Assembly (NCBI RefSeq): GCF_027921745.1
Contig: NC_079238.1
Coordinates: forward strand, 310,001 to 374,000
Reading direction: 5' to 3'
DNA: 64,000 nucleotides
From: Schizosaccharomyces osmophilus
Taxonomy: Eukaryota > Ascomycota > Schizosaccharomycetes > Schizosaccharomycetales > Schizosaccharomycetaceae
This document shows positions 61,639 through 64,000 of this stretch, in pieces. The translations under genes were made by a program, and so were the position numbers. Position 1 is the stretch's first letter. Each line of letters starts with the position of its first letter. A model generated the notes under the pieces. The model saw nothing but the letters and a program-made list of their open reading frames with translations, ran no database searches and was not told the origin of the DNA.

Positions 61639-64000
61639 ATGTCCGGAGTTCATGTTCGAGCTGCATTGTCGCGTCTTGCCGATAGATATTTACAGAATTC
61701 TGAAAGCCCATCAGAGCCGTATACGATTGAAACAATTATTGGATTTTTTGAAGGAATCATTAACTCGTACGTTCATCGACATTGAATACTTTTCAAAAGA
61801 CTGACTTCAGTTAGAATCCCTTCTGATTCACCAGTATATGGAATTGAAGATATACTATATCAGATATTCTCAAAACGTAAGACAAAATAAGTATGTTACC
61901 TTACTAACATAAAATCTAGTTTCAAATAATAATGCTGATGGGATTCTATACAGCCGACTCTCTAATTTAGTATCTCGTTTACGGACTCAAGAGGTGCTGC
62001 AAAACAAAGCTAGTATATTACAAGTATTATATAGCCTATCAAGTTTAAGTGAGACCATCAGTGAACTGGCATCTTCTCATCCAATGAATTCTCTCTCAGA
62101 GGTGCAGGCTTTACCCTCTTTGGGACCTGAACGTACATTTTCTGAAACTACAGAAGCAAGGAACACGAGCAAAAGCATACCTGTCTCTGAACGAAATTCT
62201 GTGTATGAGTGGTCATCTTTTTCACAAAAGCAGCCGACACCTGCTGAAGAAAAAGCTTCGCATACTGAAGAAATTTCTAATAGTGAGAATTATTTGAAAA
62301 GTGCCACGCTGTTTATTCTTCAAGGCGTTTCAACGGACCTCGTGAGTTTTCATGATGGTAGTGCTGACTTATCACAACAAATCCCCTCTCATCATATATT
62401 ACAAATTCGTTCTTTATGTGAAATTGGTCTTCTTTATCGACAGCTGAAAAGATTTGCTGATTATGATGGGTTTCAAACTTCACCTTCAACTTTGAGATTA
62501 TCTGAATCTTCATCTGAGGAACAAACTCTTGCATTACAAAGTTTCCGAGCATTCGTTTCTAAAGAATTGACGCAGTACCTAAGTCTTATCGCTTCTTTAG
62601 AGTCCCAACTTCGAACAGACAATTCAACGAGATCACAGACTGTTAGCATTCGGCGTTGTATAGTATGGACTAATAAGCCACGACTGAAGTTTCGGATACT
62701 ATCATCCATTGTAGATTCATATATAAAGGAAAAAAACAAGAAGAAGCTAATTCACATTGTTGCCAGATACAGCTTCCATGGTGATCCCATCATTCACGAC
62801 CTTAGCAAGCGGGTACTGATGGAAATCACTCAACCCCTTCATGAGATGATTGAGAATTGGGTTTATAAAGGAGAGTTGATTGATCCTTTTCGGGAGTTTT
62901 TTGTCATTGAAAGTGATGATATATCTCATACCCATGATAGACAGGGAACAGGACGAATTGTTTGGAAAGGAAAATATCACTTAGAAAAAGAATTAATACC
63001 AAGCTTCCTTTCAAGTCCTTTAGTTGAAAAAATATTTCTTATCGGAAAGTGTCTCAACTTTGCCCGCTATGGTTGTGATGATTCAGAATGGACTCAGGAG
63101 CACTATAGCAAATTTGCAAAAAAGCTCTCATATACGGACTTTCAGAGTCTAAAGTTAACTATTGATATGGCTTATACACAGTCCACTCGACATCTCGTTC
63201 AACTTATGGAAGAGAAGTTTCATTTGAGTGAGCATTTGAATGCTATCAAAAAGTATATTCTTTTGGGCCAAGGTGATTTTGTTACATATTTAATGGAAAG
63301 TTTAGGTGATTCTTTAGAACAACCTGCCAACACTCTTTTCAGACACAATCTTACAACATGCTTAGAGAGTGCAATTCGCTCAAGCAATGCCTCTTACGAA
63401 CAAGGGTATGTTTTAAAGCGCTTGGATGCAAGGCTATTGGAGTTATCCCATGGTGAAGTAGGCTGGGATGTCTTTACCTTGGAGTACAAAGTGGATTCTC
63501 CAATTAACGTTATTATCACTCCCTATTGCTCCAGACAATATTTAAAAATGTTTAATTTTCTATGGAGATTAAAAAGAATTGAATTTGCTCTTTCTCATTC
63601 TTGGCGTCGGTCAACTCTAGGAGCCCGGAATATTATTCGTGAACTAGATTTCGTTCAACCAGAATGGCATTTTGTCAGTATTCACTTGGCCGAAATGATT
63701 CACTTTATCTGCCAGCTTCAATATTATATTCTTTTTGAGGTAAGTCTACAAACATCAAGCTAGGTCACTAATTATCATATAGGTTATTGAGATTAGCTGG
63801 GAAAAACTAAAAGAGGAAATGTCAAAGCCAAATGCTACATTGGATACATATATTGAAGCTCATCACCATTATGTGACCAGTATCACACATAAAGGTTTGC
63901 TGGGTAGCGCCAGATCGCGGACTGAAGATTCCTTCCTTCACCAGCTTCATGAAATTCTAAAGACCATCTTATCTTTTCATAACACAATTGAGGTTTTGCA
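61639..64000 (+). CDS. alp6: Gamma-tubulin complex component GCP3 (Alp6), 5' part
   Basis: A spindle pole body and MTOC protein that, with Alp4 and gamma-tubulin, forms the core small complex nucleating microtubules. Four exons lie in the window: 61639-61766, 61815-61876, 61920-63739 and 63783 to beyond 64000; about 740 residues are covered. The GRIP1 domain is recognisable from ILQGVSTDLVSFH and CEIGLLYRQLKRFADY through YSFHGDPIIHDLSKRVL and NWVYKGELIDPFREFFV. GRIP2 begins around VDSPINVIITP and FLWRLKRIEFALS. Intron 1 uses a GTACGT donor and the second of two closely spaced AG acceptors (the first would give an immediate stop). The last residues of the protein are outside the window. Confidence 0.94.

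Overview
The window is nuclear DNA of a fission yeast (Schizosaccharomyces) other than S. pombe itself. The evidence is compact AT-rich intergenic DNA, short introns with GTATGT/GTAAGT donors and CTAAC-like branch sites close to the acceptor, HomolD/HomolE promoter boxes at ribosomal protein genes, and a gene order that, from memory, matches blocks of S. pombe chromosome II (the SPBC887, SPBC1685 and SPBC902 clusters). The octosporus/cryophilus/osmophilus group is the likely home, but I cannot name the species from sequence alone. I found no transposon, LTR element, virus-like element, CRISPR array, rRNA or convincing tRNA gene.

Layout. 0-9 kb: 5' end of a purine permease (minus), sphingolipid hydroxylase sur2, dual-compartment helicase pfh1, and mitochondrial ketoacyl synthase cem1 (3 exons). 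9-18 kb, all minus: a Drs2-type P4-ATPase, pus2-like pseudouridine synthase, and response regulator mcs4. 19-30 kb: rps19, kinesin-8 klp6, vid27, eisosome/MARVEL protein fhn1, and RecA-like rlp1. 30-34 kb: rps27, rps29 and PHD-finger cti6. 35-44 kb: avt5, cid11, an Nma111-type HtrA protease and an unrecognised coiled-coil protein. 44-51 kb: a three-exon vma9 (V-ATPase subunit e), sec11, rps12, MAPK phosphatase pmp1, mto2 and Dpy-30-type sdc1. 52-64 kb: idh2 (5 exons), rmn1 (4 exons), spo7, ctf18 (3 exons), and alp6 (gamma-tubulin complex GCP3, running off the end).

The genes are mostly unrelated housekeeping functions in conserved order. Three microtubule genes (klp6, mto2, alp6) and three small-subunit ribosomal protein genes with HomolE/HomolD-type boxes fall in the window by chance or old synteny.

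The most interesting signal is at pfh1. An out-of-frame upstream AUG lies 4 nt before Met1, and its reading frame stops 1 nt before Met21, the start known in S. pombe for the nuclear isoform. This could set the mitochondrial/nuclear ratio by leaky scanning and reinitiation. Other leads are a HomolE box beside an unannotated hairpin-bearing intergenic region (13.2-13.9 kb), a GC-rich 43-nt inverted repeat at 52.2 kb, a 13-bp GAAA-tetraloop hairpin at 26.3 kb, candidate small spliced genes at 25.8 and 18.6 kb, and an Rps29 that has lost most of its zinc-ligand cysteines.
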